A DNA stretch of 64,000 bases from Sphaerolaimus hirsutus (Eukaryota > Nematoda > Chromadorea > Monhysterida > Sphaerolaimidae), in assembly GCA_964036195.1 (NCBI GenBank), contig OZ038451.1:17756747-17820746 (forward strand), in the 5' to 3' direction. Made by a program: the position numbers and the translations under genes. This document shows, piece by piece, positions 1 to 11,600 of the stretch (position 1 is its first letter; each line of letters opens with the position of its first letter). The notes under the pieces are model-generated. The model saw only the letters and a program-made list of their open reading frames with translations. It did no database searches and was not told the DNA's origin.

Positions 1-15
1 AAAGTTCATGTGAAG

Positions 16-1145
16 TAACGATGGCAAACCCTCCGAAAAAAAGTATTTAAATTTTTAAGTGTTTTTTCCAAAATGCATTTTCGAATTTTTCCTCAAATGA
101 ATTTTCGAATCTTTTTGGGCAATTTTCGAATTTTTTGGGGTAATTTTTGAGAAAAAAAATTACATACTTTTCAAATTTTTGGAAAAATATTGAATCAAAA
201 GCTTTTTGAAGCTGTTAAGTAGTTATGTTGAAATAGTTATGGGTGCTCGGGGCATTCCTGTGCATTCTTCAATGTAACCGGGTCTGCCCATAGCTGGAAT
301 TGTGGGGGGGGGGGGGGGGTCCACCAGACTTTTGTGTCATTCCATTCTGTTGTACATTTGCTGATTATGTAATTGCAATAAATTTTATGCCATTTGACCC
401 TGTATTTATGTGATTTTTATCTAAATATTTACCATTTATCCTTGAATAAGTCCCCCTCAAATAAGTCCCCTCAAAAATCACTGACAAAAAATACCCCCCC
501 CCCCCCAGAAAAATTTATTTTACATGTTGAAATACTGGGTCAACTTGGCATAATGAATTTATACATCACTAATCCAACCTCAAAAATGGAATCTACAGGT
601 TGTGCAGATCATCTTAAGTATTTAACAGTCCAAATCGGCCAAGAAATGGCTGAGTTATTAAGCTTCAACGTCAACTAGCCAGATCGGTCATGTAAAGTCA
701 ACACCTTTTTATCGACCCCCCTTCTTGGGATTGGGGAACGATTCAAGGAAACAAAACAATTTGGTTGATGTGCAACAGAATGGGGTGACACAAAGTCTGG
801 TGGACCCATCCCCTAAAATGACTTCCCCGATTCCAGTCATGGGTCTGCCACAGATGCCATTTCAATGTTCATGACGTTTTTTTTCGTTTCGATAGACTTT
901 TTCAGATGCACCGTGTATCAATTATCGATCGATTTAGCACAGAACCTAATTATGTTTTTTATGTCTTTGAATTTCCCGAAATATTCGAAAACTATTTTTG
1001 AATTTATGAATTTTCGAATTTTTTCAACAAAAAAATCTATTTTTAAGTGTATTTTCCAGTGGTGGAATAAAAATTCGAAAATTCTGAAAAAATTCGAAAA
1101 TTCAAAAATATTGTCGAATTTTCGAATCTTTTTTTGCCATCGTTA
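16..1145. mobile_element. hAT-type non-autonomous element, TTCGAA-word body
   Basis: Inverted ends TAACGATGGCAAA and TTTGCCATCGTTA are flanked by near-identical 8-bp direct repeats (atgtgaag at 8-15, atgtgatg at 1146-1153), as hAT transposition produces. The body near both ends is built of TTCGAA/AATTTTC words in both orientations. No transposase is seen. A second palindromic element occupies the middle. Confidence 0.7.
317..807. mobile_element. Palindromic element nested in the hAT-type element
   Basis: Ends GGGTCCACCAGACTTTTGTG and CACAAAGTCTGGTGGACCC are inverted. The interior (about 520-770) is similar to the arms of the large palindrome at 14332-15530: both have a stretch about a cccccttatctcgggactggg-like motif and words such as gggtcaa and tcactaatcc. 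A G-run lies at the left edge. It is non-coding. Confidence 0.55.
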
Positions 1146-1297
1146 ATGTGATGTCATTGCGCAACTTTTTTTCACTTTACTCATATCTGAAAATCACTTG
1201 AAAAAGTGTCAAGTGAAAAAAACGGGCAGATGTGCGTATCAGGCCTGCCCCTCATTAACTCGTGTAACTTACATTCAAGATACCGTATTTCTTCTAA

Positions 1298-1610
1298 ACA
1301 CCTTCCCGGTCACGTCCGGCAGCCATTTTTTGATTTTACTTCTTATATCCTATCCCCAGTTCTACGGCGCCCATGAGGCTGAAACTTGGGGGAGATATTG
1401 GCGCAACCCCCCTCTACTTCGCATGAATTGGGGGGGTCGCGGCGACCTCTCTCAGGGTGGGTCGCCGCGACCCCCCCAATTCATGCGAAGTAGAGGGGGA
1501 TTGCGTCAATATCTCCCCCAAGTTTCAGCCTCGGGAGCGCCCTAGAACTGGGGATAGGATATAAGAAGTAAAATCAAAAAATGGCCGCCGGACGTGACCG
1601 GGAAGGTGTT
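1298..1610. mobile_element. Long near-perfect hairpin element inserted in duplication copy 1
   Basis: The arms are inverted along almost the whole length (about 1298-1436 against 1472-1610), starting at ACACCTTCCCGGTCACGTCC. Copy 2 of the duplication has the empty site (ttctaatagacgg near 22528). Comparison gives a TA or TAA target duplication, compatible with a Tc1/mariner- or PIF/Harbinger-like MITE. It is non-coding. Confidence 0.65.
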
Positions 1611-1715
1611 TAATAGACGGCGCCCTTCTCTTTTTTCGTTGACTTTTTTACCTGCCCTTCTATTGGAAGAAATACGATAAATATAATAAGTGCGGCCCTA
1701 TCATATTCATTTAAC

Positions 1716-4286
1716 TCACGGTGCAGAATACTGGCACACCATCAAACCGCCGTTGGAGCATAACTTGTAGCCGCAGCCGAGCTTCTTGCTTTTGGCCCAG
1801 ACCACCTGACCAATATTATCATTTGTCAATTGAAATTGCGTTCGCTTTTAAGCTACGCTACGCTACATATTGAAGGTGCAGAAACTGTACTCATTTAGTA
1901 GTGACATCAGCACCTCCCATTTCGGGCATTTTTTATATGTATTTCAGCATGCCAGAGTTTGTGTCTATTTCACAAGATTCATTTGTCTATTGAACAAGAA
2001 CACCGAATAGATAAAAATGTGACTGGGAACTCTGACGGGAAAAAATCGCTCCGTTTGAATAGTTTCCCCTCAAAAAAAATCTCACGAAACAATAATTTCC
2101 CAGCTAAACTAATATTGGAGATACGGTAGCAGGGAAACTATTTTGAGCGTTTTAATGGCGCCACACAGGCTGGATGTCAACTGAATTCCTGTCAACTAAA
2201 TTTTAGTGAATTATGTGATTTCAACTGACCGCAAATCCTCGAAAAAGACCCCCCCCCCCTCGAATAACTCCCCCCTTGAATGACTCCCCCCTGTTGGCGA
2301 GGTGTGGTAAAACATAATCCGAGTATATGCATTAAACGTGTTTGAGTTCAATTGACATAAAATATTTAATACATGCAGTTGAAATTTCACAAAAATCTTG
2401 CAAAAACTTTACCTAGCGCGGACGCGGTGCCACGTATTCTACGAAACTCGCCTGTGTGAAATGTATAACTTTCTTTCCACCGGCCCCATCGCTCCTTCCC
2501 TGGAATCTACCGATATCACCCTTGTAATCTTTCACTTCGTTGAACCACGCTTGCACGTGATCTGCGATATGAGCCAAGTGAAGATAAATATCTCGGACGG
2601 TGGTTCAAAGTGCACATGATGTGCGTATTTCACCTTCGGGCTTCCTGGGGTCGTACACGCCCTTGGTGAAGCTGAAGCCGGCCGCACGTCCGATGTTCTC
2701 GCCCACGCCGTGCATGTACGAGTGCGCGTTGTTGCACTTGTTCGCCCACGACTGTGCTTGTCTCGCTATGGTCGAGTCCCATGTCTGCGTGCGGGTCGGG
2801 TGTCGGTTGCCAAGCGTTTGAACTCGGAGCCAAAGTTAGGACGTGGCAGAAAATGCGATGAAACGATACCGTATATCCTCGAATAAGACCCCCCCCTCGA
2901 ATAACTCCTCCCCCTTGAATAACTCCCCCCTCAAAAACACTGACGAAAAAATAACTCCCTCCCTCGAATAACTCCCCCCTCTTGAATAAGTCCCCCCTCT
3001 GGGTGAAAAATATGCTATAAAATTTACAAAAATGATCGATGAAAATACAAAAGAATGTTAACGTATGGCAGCGACAGCAGACACATGACATGTACGCAGT
3101 GTATAAACACCTTTTTGTTGTTGTTGAACTGTTAAATACATGGATTACATGAGTTGACACAATGCATTCATACGATGAACTCAGTCCAAGTTTCTGAGGA
3201 AAAAATAACTCCCTCCCTTGAATAACTCCTCTCCCTTGAATAAGTCCCCACTCAAAAACTCTGACGAAAAAATAACTCCCCTGGGGTCTTATTCGAGGAT
3301 ATACGGTAAGTTACTTAACTGGTGGTAGTTATACTTGGTATGACAAATGTATGCGTCGTGTCTGAAAATCAGCATTAATGGGCTCCGTTTTCTCGATTTT
3401 TTTTGGTGATTTCACGTCATGTTAAGTCATTTATGATGTAAAATTTGCTGAAATCGCCGTAAATGATATCTCCAGTAAACGTGGCCCATTCGTGCTTATT
3501 TTTTGACTATGAAGATGTGCCTACTACACATACTACTTTCCAACCGAAATTTCGAAAAAATCGTCTGGAGCCAATTTTAATTTGCCGGAAACCAGAGAAT
3601 TTAGTTAATTCTCTGTCTTTGTCAACTGTAGTTGACGGACACCTCATTGGGCCGACACACGCTAGTTGACATCGACACCAAATGTCAACTGGTGCCGGTC
3701 CCGATTCAAATCTTGCGGACGAGTGGACGAACGACGTTCAAACGCAATCGTTGAATTAGGAACGGAACCAGTTGACATTTGGTGTCGATGTCAACTAGCG
3801 TGTGTGGGGCCATTCCGGTAGACTGAAATGAATTGAAACCGTAAATTTTCACGTTTTGGTTGAAAAATAGTCTGTGCAGAGCCAATGGTTAGCATCATCT
3901 TCATGAAAAATTGCATTGCTGTATCTTTATCCATTCTTTACTATTTAGCTGTATCATTTTATGATGAATATAAATTTTTCGTTTCATCGTTTTTATGCCG
4001 TAACTTGGCCTCTACACTGGCACAAGTCGTATTTTATCGTGCTCCGGATGCATGGACAAAATGTCTGAATTAATGCATCAGCGAGCATCGACGCGCGCCA
4101 TAAATTCACCATGCTGCCCAGGTCTGCAGCGCGCGGCAGTCTCTTGCGGCCATACGCGGTGGCCTTGCCGCTGGCGACCAGCTTGCGCAGCTCATTGTGC
4201 TTGTTGAGCACGGCCCTCTGCCAGCTGGACAGGGCACAGGCTGATCCAAAAAGCGCCGCGCACGCCAAAAGTAGCGCCACTTGCAT
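1716..4286 (-). CDS. CAP-superfamily secreted protein (SCP/TAPS, venom-allergen-like), CAP-1
   Basis: Four exons on the minus strand: 4286-4110, 2784-2634, 2561-2452 and 1805-1716, giving about 175 residues with consistent phases (0, 1, 0). Residues 1-18 form a signal peptide (MQVALLLACAALFGSACA), so the protein is secreted. CAP hallmarks follow: HNELR early, SMTWDSTIARQAQSWANKC, AHSYMHGVGENIG with the cavity His and Glu, then DHVQAWFNEVKDYKG, HFTQ joined to VVWAKSKKLGCGY, and VCQYSAP at the stop. CAP proteins bind lipids or act as venom, immune or reproductive factors; the specific role cannot be told. The protein stops just before the usual C-terminal GN motif. Intron 3 seems to start with GC rather than GT (AG|GCGAGT). 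Introns 1 and 3 are large; intron 1 holds two transposons absent from the paralogue at 22633-25479. Confidence 0.88.
2867..3308. mobile_element. TACCGTAT...ATACGGTA palindromic element (C/G-run family)
   Basis: Ends TACCGTATATCCTCGAATAA and its complement enclose runs of CCCCCC tied to CTCGAATAA words. It lies in intron 1 of CAP-1 and is missing from the CAP-2 intron, so it post-dates the duplication or was lost there. Confidence 0.65.
3649..3811. mobile_element. CACACTAG-family MITE, GTTGAC arm word
   Basis: Ends GGGCCGACACACGCTAGTTGAC and its complement are flanked by ATT on both sides (3646-3648 and 3812-3814). The paralogous intron in CAP-2 (near 25010) is the empty site with one ATT. 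A 3-bp duplication and GGGCC ends are compatible with a PIF/Harbinger-like MITE. Confidence 0.7.
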
Positions 4287-4361
4287 TCCGACTGTTGAAG
4301 CGGGTTTTCGTATTTACACTTGAAAATGAAAATGAAATGAACAAATCTTCGCTCCCGGCGC

Positions 4362-4371
4362 TTTTTATGTC
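4362..4371 (-). promoter_or_regulatory. Possible TATA-like box of CAP-1
   Basis: Read on the minus strand this is ACATAAAAAG, about 75 bases upstream of the start codon. The paralogue has ACATTAAAAG at the matching place. It is conserved between copies, but that is weak evidence because the whole block is duplicated. Confidence 0.3.
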
Positions 4372-4885
4372 CCCGCAGCGCGTGGTTTATGTTTGCCGTC
4401 GGCGCAGCTGCAGCTTCTTAAATTTTGTTGGGTGGTAATATTTCACATTATACTAAGTGCCTAATGAAATTGAACGAAGCTTGCATGTGTTCCTATTGAC
4501 ATTTCAGAACACGGTATTTGTACTTTTCTTTATATCGCCACTTGTGGATATGATTGCACATCTGTTTTGCGTATATTTACATATTTACATTTACAGTTTT
4601 GCGTATATTTGCGTTTTGCGTATGTTTTACATATTCATTGATCATGATTCGGTTATGCATTCATTATTTCCGTAACGTCTTATGTTTGCGAAATTCGCTA
4701 AAATCTTAAAATCTGAAATTCGTCTTATGTTTGCGAAATTTCAGCTTGGAATACCCACTAGCCTGACTTAGGTGGGGACCGGTTACTATAGGTTTACAAT
4801 TGAGTAATTTTTTCAAACTGCATGTTTTTTGATCGACACACTTTGGCTTACCCATCCTAATACACTACTGCAGAAAAGTCGAGAC

Positions 4886-4981
4886 TAGTGATGTAAAAGC
4901 GCCATGGCGCTGGCGCCTGGCGCTAGCGCCAAAGCAAAAAGCGCCATGGCGCTTTTGGCGCTTGGCGCTTTTTTGCTGTGG
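4886..4981. mobile_element. Left part of hAT-type element, GGCGCC-word body, split by the LTR element
   Basis: Begins TAGTGATGTAAAAGCGCC after the 8-bp sequence gtcgagac. The partner end TTTTTACATCACTA lies at 13908, followed by gtcggaac (6 of 8 matching). The body is built from GCGCCATGGCGC and TTGGCGCT words. The Ty3/gypsy-type element is inserted at 4982 with a GTGG target duplication. Confidence 0.75.
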
Positions 4982-5384
4982 TGTTGCACGCACGGTAGTA
5001 GAGCAAAATGGGCGGTCGTGCTACCGTGGTGCAAATGTTCGATTTGAGACCAGCGAGTGGACTATTGACGAGCGAGTGTCAACTCCACAGGTGCTGGGTG
5101 ACCGAGGAAAAACGTTCGCTTGCGATGTGATGTTGCGTTTATCAATTCACAGTCGCCAAGCGACAAGTGAAATCAAAATAACGTCTCGGATTCATGGATC
5201 GGCCCCGGGGGGCAAATGAATCGAGGGAAAACGAACAAATGAACACAAGTAAATAAAAGTGCCATCATGGCCTACTCAAATTAGCGTGAAACACCAAAGT
5301 TGCGGGTTCTACTTCGGCGGTGCATTTGCTGCACCGCCGCGCGCGAAAATACATCGAAATGCGTACTCGCCCACGCGGGCGACA
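4982..5384 (-). repeat. LTR (downstream, 3' relative to the element)
   Basis: 403-base direct repeat, TGTTGCACGC to GCGGGCGACA, essentially identical to 12806-13208. Confidence 0.92.
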
Positions 5385-5396
5385 CCCCCCCCCAAG
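5385..5396 (-). other. Polypurine tract of the LTR element
   Basis: On the minus strand this reads CTTGGGGGGGGG directly before the downstream LTR, the expected place for plus-strand priming. Confidence 0.6.
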
Positions 5397-5635
5397 ACAC
5401 GTGAGGGGATGAAAACTCGAAATTGCCAAAAAATAACCCGTGTCTTAATCGTCAACCCGTAAAAATGTGAAAAAATTCAAAGGAATACCCGTAAAAAATA
5501 AAACGGTAACCCGTAAAATAAATAGTTAGAGTGTGAGTGAATGGAAAAAAGGGTTTTTACAAATAAATATTCGACATTTACACAAATTCCACTAAAAAAA
5601 ACCATCGAAAATACACCGGCCGAAAAAACTGTCCT

Positions 5636-8600
5636 TCATTTTTTCTTGGTGATGCGCCGCTTCTTGAGACTGGTGGTGGGCACGTCGGCGGGCGTGTCGT
5701 CCTCGGCCGAACTGTCGCCCAATGGTGTGGCGTCGCGGCGCTGTTTCTTCTGGCTGGCGCGCGGCTGCAGTGGAGACAACAGCGGGTGCAGCCGGGTAAA
5801 CGGGAAAAACGGCATGTTCCCGTCTACCTTGGGCGGGCTGGGCGGCAGCAAATCGTCGCTGCTGAGTCCGCCGTAGTCGAGTTCCGGCTCTGGTTCCGGC
5901 TCCGGTTCCGGTGCAGGTATCGGGTCGCTGGTTGGCTGTGGGGGTCCGGCGGGTTTTTTCATCAAAATTAGCTCAGCTGCTAACGCGTCTGTGCGGCATT
6001 TGGCCGCGGCCGCCTCGTTCTGTGCGCTTTGTAGTTCGGCTTGCTGCTGCGCGACTTGGCTGCGCAGAGCGTCCCTCTCGCTTCGGACCCGGTGCTCGGT
6101 GTTCAGCGACCACCTGAGTGTCCGTGGGATTTTTTCAATGTCTGTTATGTGCGTTTCAAGTTTAGAGAGCCACCTGAGCATGGGGACAGCCTCTTGGGGG
6201 TTCAGCGACAGGTTCTGTAGGGCGGATGACAGCAACGTGACGCAGTTTTTCAGGTCCGTGATTTCGGTGTTCGCTGAAATCGGGCAGGGTAATTTGATAT
6301 TTGTCTTTCGCTTTTGCGCCTCAGAAAAAAACCTCTCACCGAGTTTGATCGGCGGCTGTTTCGGCGTTGGCAGTAGCGATTTCGGCGGTTCCGCTGCTAA
6401 TTTCCGCTCTGCAAATGTTTCACGAAATTTATTTGTGAATTTGCTGTTCCAAAACACGCGACATGCCGGCTTACTTTTCCCTTGTCCGGTCGGCGCGGCC
6501 GCTGCCTTGCGGTCGGCGCTAGCGGTTCGGCTCGGGGCGCTGGCTCTGTCGGTGCGCTTGTCTGAAACGGCGTCAATTTGGCCGTGTGCCAAAATTTTCC
6601 TTTCGCCCCCATTCGCCACAAATTCAACCCCACCTGATTTATTCGTGGCCGCCGAGTTGTCGCGCCGTGGTTCGTTCGACGCTGGCGGACCGCCAACCAC
6701 CACCGATTTGACGCGCGCCACTGTTTGCACCAGCTGGACTTGAGCGCGGTCCTGCTGTTCGGACGGTGGCGCCTGAGTTTGGGGGGGTTTGTGTGCTGGT
6801 TCCGTTTCGGTGTGCATTATTTGGGCGTGCCGTACGCAACCGACCCACTGTACGGGCGTGTGTTGTCGGCGTGGTGCGGGCCTGGGCAAGTGCGATTCTG
6901 GCGCGGGCAGAACTTGAGTGACTGCCGATGTGGGTGGGCGTCTGCGCGTGTTCTCCTGCTCGCCCGTCTTGTTATTGTTGGTTTTCGACGCCATGTTGTG
7001 TGGTTGTTCTGGCGTTGTCGCTGTGGTGCCGTTTTTTATTTTTTCGAATTTTATTTCGTTGGCGCGTACGAGTGTACCCACTGGTGCTCTTTGGATATGG
7101 TCCCCCATATCCAATAGGGCCACCGATTTATCCATCCCGATGATTGCGTACGGTCCTGTGCGCAATGGTTGAGTTTTTTGATCTACAGACATTCCCCATT
7201 TCGTGTCTTTATAAACTAGGTCCCCTATTTTCAGTTCTGTTCCTAGTTTTTTGTCGTGTGCACGTTTGTATCTTTCTTGTGCATTTCGCAATTGTGTTTT
7301 GGCCTGTTGCCAACTCGTTTGTAAAGTTCCTGGCCGCTGTGCCGCGGTTGGAATGTGTGTTGCTAATGCTTGTAGCGTTTTTTGCAAGCGTGTATTGCTG
7401 CTGGGTGGGCTCTGCTGAGCCTCGTCACTGTTTGGTTTTTTTGAGTTGTTTCCCCTCAGGAATGCTGGCATGTAGCCAAAGAGTAGTTCGAACGGTGCGT
7501 GCGCTACGTCCCTGTTGTATGCGACATTCATCCGTAGGGATATTTCTGGTAGCGCTGCGGGCCAGTTTCGTGATTTTGCGTTGTCGTGTGCCCATTGCCT
7601 TGTTAGTTGTTCCACGCTCCGTATGGCTCGCTCTGCCAAACCGTTGGATTGTGAGTGATACGGCGTGGTGGTTCGTAGTGAAAATCCCCATTTTTGTGCC
7701 AGTTGTGTCATGTCTTTGTTAACAAATTCCGTGCCATTGTCACTGATCAACTCCGTTGGTGGTCCGAACCGGTGAATGACATATTTTTCCAGTGCCTGGG
7801 TTACTGCGCTGCCTGTTAATTGCCGCAGCGGTGCTAACGCGACTGCCCTCGTGAGGTAGTCTATTGCCACCAGCATGTGTTTGTGCCCGTTGAACTCTGG
7901 CATGGGCGTGGTGTTTACCGCGACTTTCTGCCATGGTTGCGTTCCAGGGCTGACCGGGAATAGTGGGCTGAAACCCTTGCGTTGGCCGTCTTTGGTGATT
8001 TTGCACACGTGGCATTTTTTTGCCCAGTCTTCCGCGTCCTGCCGCATGCGTGGCCAGGCCGCCGCGTGGCTGATTTGCTGGACCATTCTCTCTGCTCCCC
8101 CGTGCGTGCCTAATAGCCCCGTGTGTGCTTTGTTCAGAATCCACTCGCGCATGTGCTTTGGCGCCAATGGTTGTGGCCCTTGTGGTCCTTTGTAGTGTAT
8201 TATGTTGTTGACTACCGTGAACTGGGCGTTGTTGATTTCATTGTTCTTAATTTTTTCTCTCAGTTGCGTGCATTCTGGGTCTTTGTTTTGTTCCTTTTCC
8301 CAGTTCTCCACTGACTGTGTGCAGCGAGACATGTGTGGGCATAATTCCTCGATTGGAATTCTGATGCTTTCGCTTGCCCTTTGGAATGCCGCTGTGTCGA
8401 GATCATCAATTGGGTTTCGGCTTAGAGCATCTGCGACTACGTTTTGCTCTCCTGGGCAGTATTCTATTGATAAATCCTTGAGTGACAGTCTCATTGCCCA
8501 GCGGTGTGTCCATCGTTCGATTTTGCCGTGGGCTGGTTTTACTAGGGCGTTGACTAGTGCTTTGTGGTCTGTTCTTAGGATCACTTTTTGCCCGTCGATG

Positions 8601-11600
8601 TAGTCCCCTAGCCTGTCCAGCGCCCATGTGCATGCTAGTTCTTCTTTCTCAATGGTTGACCAGTTTTTGTGTGTGGTTGGTAGCCGCTTGGATATGAATG
8701 ACACTGGTCTGAGTTGATCTGGGTTTTTGCTGTCTTTCTGCATCAGCACTGCTCCTAAACCGATGTCACATGCGTCCGTGTACAGGTAATATTCTTTGGA
8801 CCTGTCTGGATGTGCCAGTACTGGTGCTTTGCTGAGTTTTTGTTTCAGTGTTTCATATGCATTTTTTGCTTCCACCGTCCAGTTGCTGTGTGCTGGTATC
8901 GGGTCGTTTCCTTTGACCCGGTACTTTCCCTTTGCCATTTCGTTCAGTGGTGCGGCCATTCGATGGAATCCTGGGATGTGTTGGCTGAAATAGCCCGCTT
9001 TTCCCAGAAACGTTTTTATTTCCTGTTTGGTTGTTGGTGTTGCCATTTCCAGGATCGCGGCGATGTTGCTTTGCTTTGGTGCGATGCCGTTTTTGCTAAG
9101 TTCGAATCCGAGGAATTTTACTTCTGTGCAAAAGAAATGGCATTTTTCGGGTTTCAATCTGATCCCTGCCCATTTGAGTCTGTGGAATAGTTGGATCAAA
9201 TGCTGCAGGTGCTCTTCTGGCTCGTTGCTGGCCACTAGACAATCGTCAATGTATGCAAAAAATGCTGGCCGTTCTGGTTCGCGGTTCAATCCCATTATTA
9301 CACAGTCCATGAGTCTCTGGAAACTCGCCCCCGCGTTTTTTAGGCCTAGCGGCATGCGGGTGTAACTGTATTGCCCTTTGCTGCACACAAATGATACCAT
9401 GTCTCTGGTTGCTGGGTCTGAAATGGTCACGTTGTAATACCCGAAACTGGCATCCATTGTTGAGAATATCCCCCGCCCGCTCATTTGCTGGAACATGTCT
9501 GAAATTCTGGGCAGTGGGTATGCGTCCCGTACTGTAACGTCGTTCAGTTTTCGAAAATCTAGACATAGTCGGTAGTCTGACTTCCCTTTGGGAACGATTA
9601 CTAGGGGGAACGCCCATGGTGATGCCGATGGCACAATCAGTTTTTTCTTTGTCATTTCGTCGATTGTTTTCCACACAAATGCCCTTTTGGGTGGTGTTTC
9701 AAATCGGGCTGCGCATTTTATTGGCTCGGTGCCCGGTACCAGCTCGATGACGTGCTCCGTGACTTGGGTTTCCCCTATGTCGTATTCGCTGAGGCTGAAC
9801 AGGCCTTTTTGTTGGGCCAGTAGGTTTTTGAATCTTTCCCGCAAATTTCCTGGGAGCGCATTTTGACTTTCTTTTGGAAATCGCGTCCAAATTTCGTCAA
9901 TTTGTTGCTGTTCGTCTTCTGTTAGCTTTCTTTCCGTTATTGTCTCTTGTACTGGTGCTGGCGGTGTGGGCAGTTCTTTGGTTCCTTGCGCTGTGTCGTT
10001 TCCTGTTTCGTCTTCCACTAGGACGTGTGTTGTGGTGAAAACTTCCGCGATTTTTGTGTATGCTGGGATGTGTTGGTCTCGTCCCGTGGTGTTTGTGACA
10101 TACATTGGAAAATCTGCCTCTGCCAACCACTCGCTTGACGTGTGGAAAATGGCGTCGCATGTGATTCCCGGTATTGTTTCTGTCAGTGCGCCTTCCCAAT
10201 TTCTGATAAATGGGTCAATTGTGTACGCTACTTGTGAGCCGTCTGCTGCGTGTGTTGGTAGCGTTGTTTGCTTGTCCAGACCGACTTTGACTTGGTACTG
10301 TTGTCCCGCTAAGATTGTGACATTTTGTACCGTGTGTACGTTTGCTGTGCGAAATGTTGCATTTTCAGTTTCCTCTGTTTTCCGCACTCCTGTGGTTTCT
10401 GAGAATTCTTGCGACAGCCTCTCTAGTTCTTGGTGGGCTGTTTTCACTATTTGGAGGTTGCCCCAGATTGCGGCTCGACCTATCAGCAGGGGGTCTGCTG
10501 GCGGTAGGAATTCTGCTAATTTTACTACCGCTGGTAGTGTGTCCTCGCGTTCGATCCCGTCCGGTGTTTTGTGTGTCACTGTGATGTCGTAGATCCGCAG
10601 CCATTCGCCTTTTATGATGTTTCCCGAAGTGCGGATGTGGCTGCCGGTGTATGGTCGGAATTTCTGTCGCTCTACTGTCGGATTTAGGTTGGCCTTTGCC
10701 CAGACTGCCTCTAGCGTTGTGTCTTTGATGAATAGTCCGATGTTGCATCCTGTGTCAATGTGTCCTCTGACTGGGACGCCGTGTATTGTGATTGTGGCTA
10801 TCGGGTCTGGGTTGGTTGTTAATTTGCTGTATTCCGCCTCTTCCACTTTTGTGCTTGCAATCCCGGGTACCCAATCTTCGATATCCCCCCAATCTTCATC
10901 ACTCTCAATGTCAGATAGTTTCTCGTCTCCTGTTTCCGTTGTGTACCGACTCACCACTTCAGGCTCTTCGTTCATGGAAATTCCGAGTTCTGCGCATTTG
11001 CCAGCCATAATCTGTCTGGCTTTTTCGTCGGTTTTCCCTTGTCTTTCGTTGTTCTGCCTGATGGTCCGTGCGTGGTCTGGTTTGAATTCTGGTGATGCTG
11101 GGTTGATGAAGCATTTGCTGGGGTGGTGCATCATTGGATTTCTGTGCAGGTAGTACGTGCACCATGCGCCTTTGTAATCTTTCGGATCCATCGTCGCGCG
11201 CGCTGTGTCTTGGGTTTCTTCTTCTGTGGATTTGTAGGCTTTTTGCTCTTGTTGCCACTTCTGGTCTGTGTTGCGCCGCTCTCCTTGCCAATTTCTGTTC
11301 CAGCCGTATCGCTGTCGGCTCTTCTGGCTTTGTTCCTCCTTGCGTTGCGTGCGCGTTCTTTCCACTTCGATTCGGGCGGCGTCCATTTGCGTCACTGCTC
11401 TGTTTAGTGTGCATGCTTTGTCCATCCATCTGGTCCGCCACATGTACCAGCATGATGAGGGCACTAATTTTGGGACCTCGGAGAATAGTTTGTCTCCGAT
11501 CATTTGTTCTCGGTCCTTGTCCGACATGGTTTCACTGATGTGGTAAAATTCTGCGCTCAGTCGTGTGTGCAGGGATGACACTGATTCTCCTTGCACCGCT

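Larger units (their letters stand above)
1252..4885. repeat. Segmental duplication A, copy 1 (CAP gene block)
   Basis: This block matches 22485-26198 almost base for base in unique sequence and in all four CAP exons, in the same orientation. The copies differ by transposon insertions. Copy 1 alone carries the elements at 1298-1610, 2867-3308 and 3649-3811. Copy 2 alone carries those at 22930-23842 and 25904-26084. The block ends in copy 1 where a hAT-type element is inserted. Confidence 0.85.

Noticed and set aside
2231-2290. CCCCCC/CTCGAATAA tracts as telomeric or CRISPR-like repeats
   Set aside because: The spacing and inverted arrangement match the TACCGTAT transposon family; there are no spacers or telomere units.
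2630-3160. 176-codon minus-strand frame over the CAP-1 exon 2 region
   Set aside because: It reads the CAP exon in the wrong frame and runs on through a C/G-run repeat; the CAP frame fits the family motif and splice phases.
4111-4323. Plus-strand frame opposite CAP-1 exon 1 (and its twin at 25304)
   Set aside because: It mirrors the signal-peptide exon on the opposite strand; there is no independent support.
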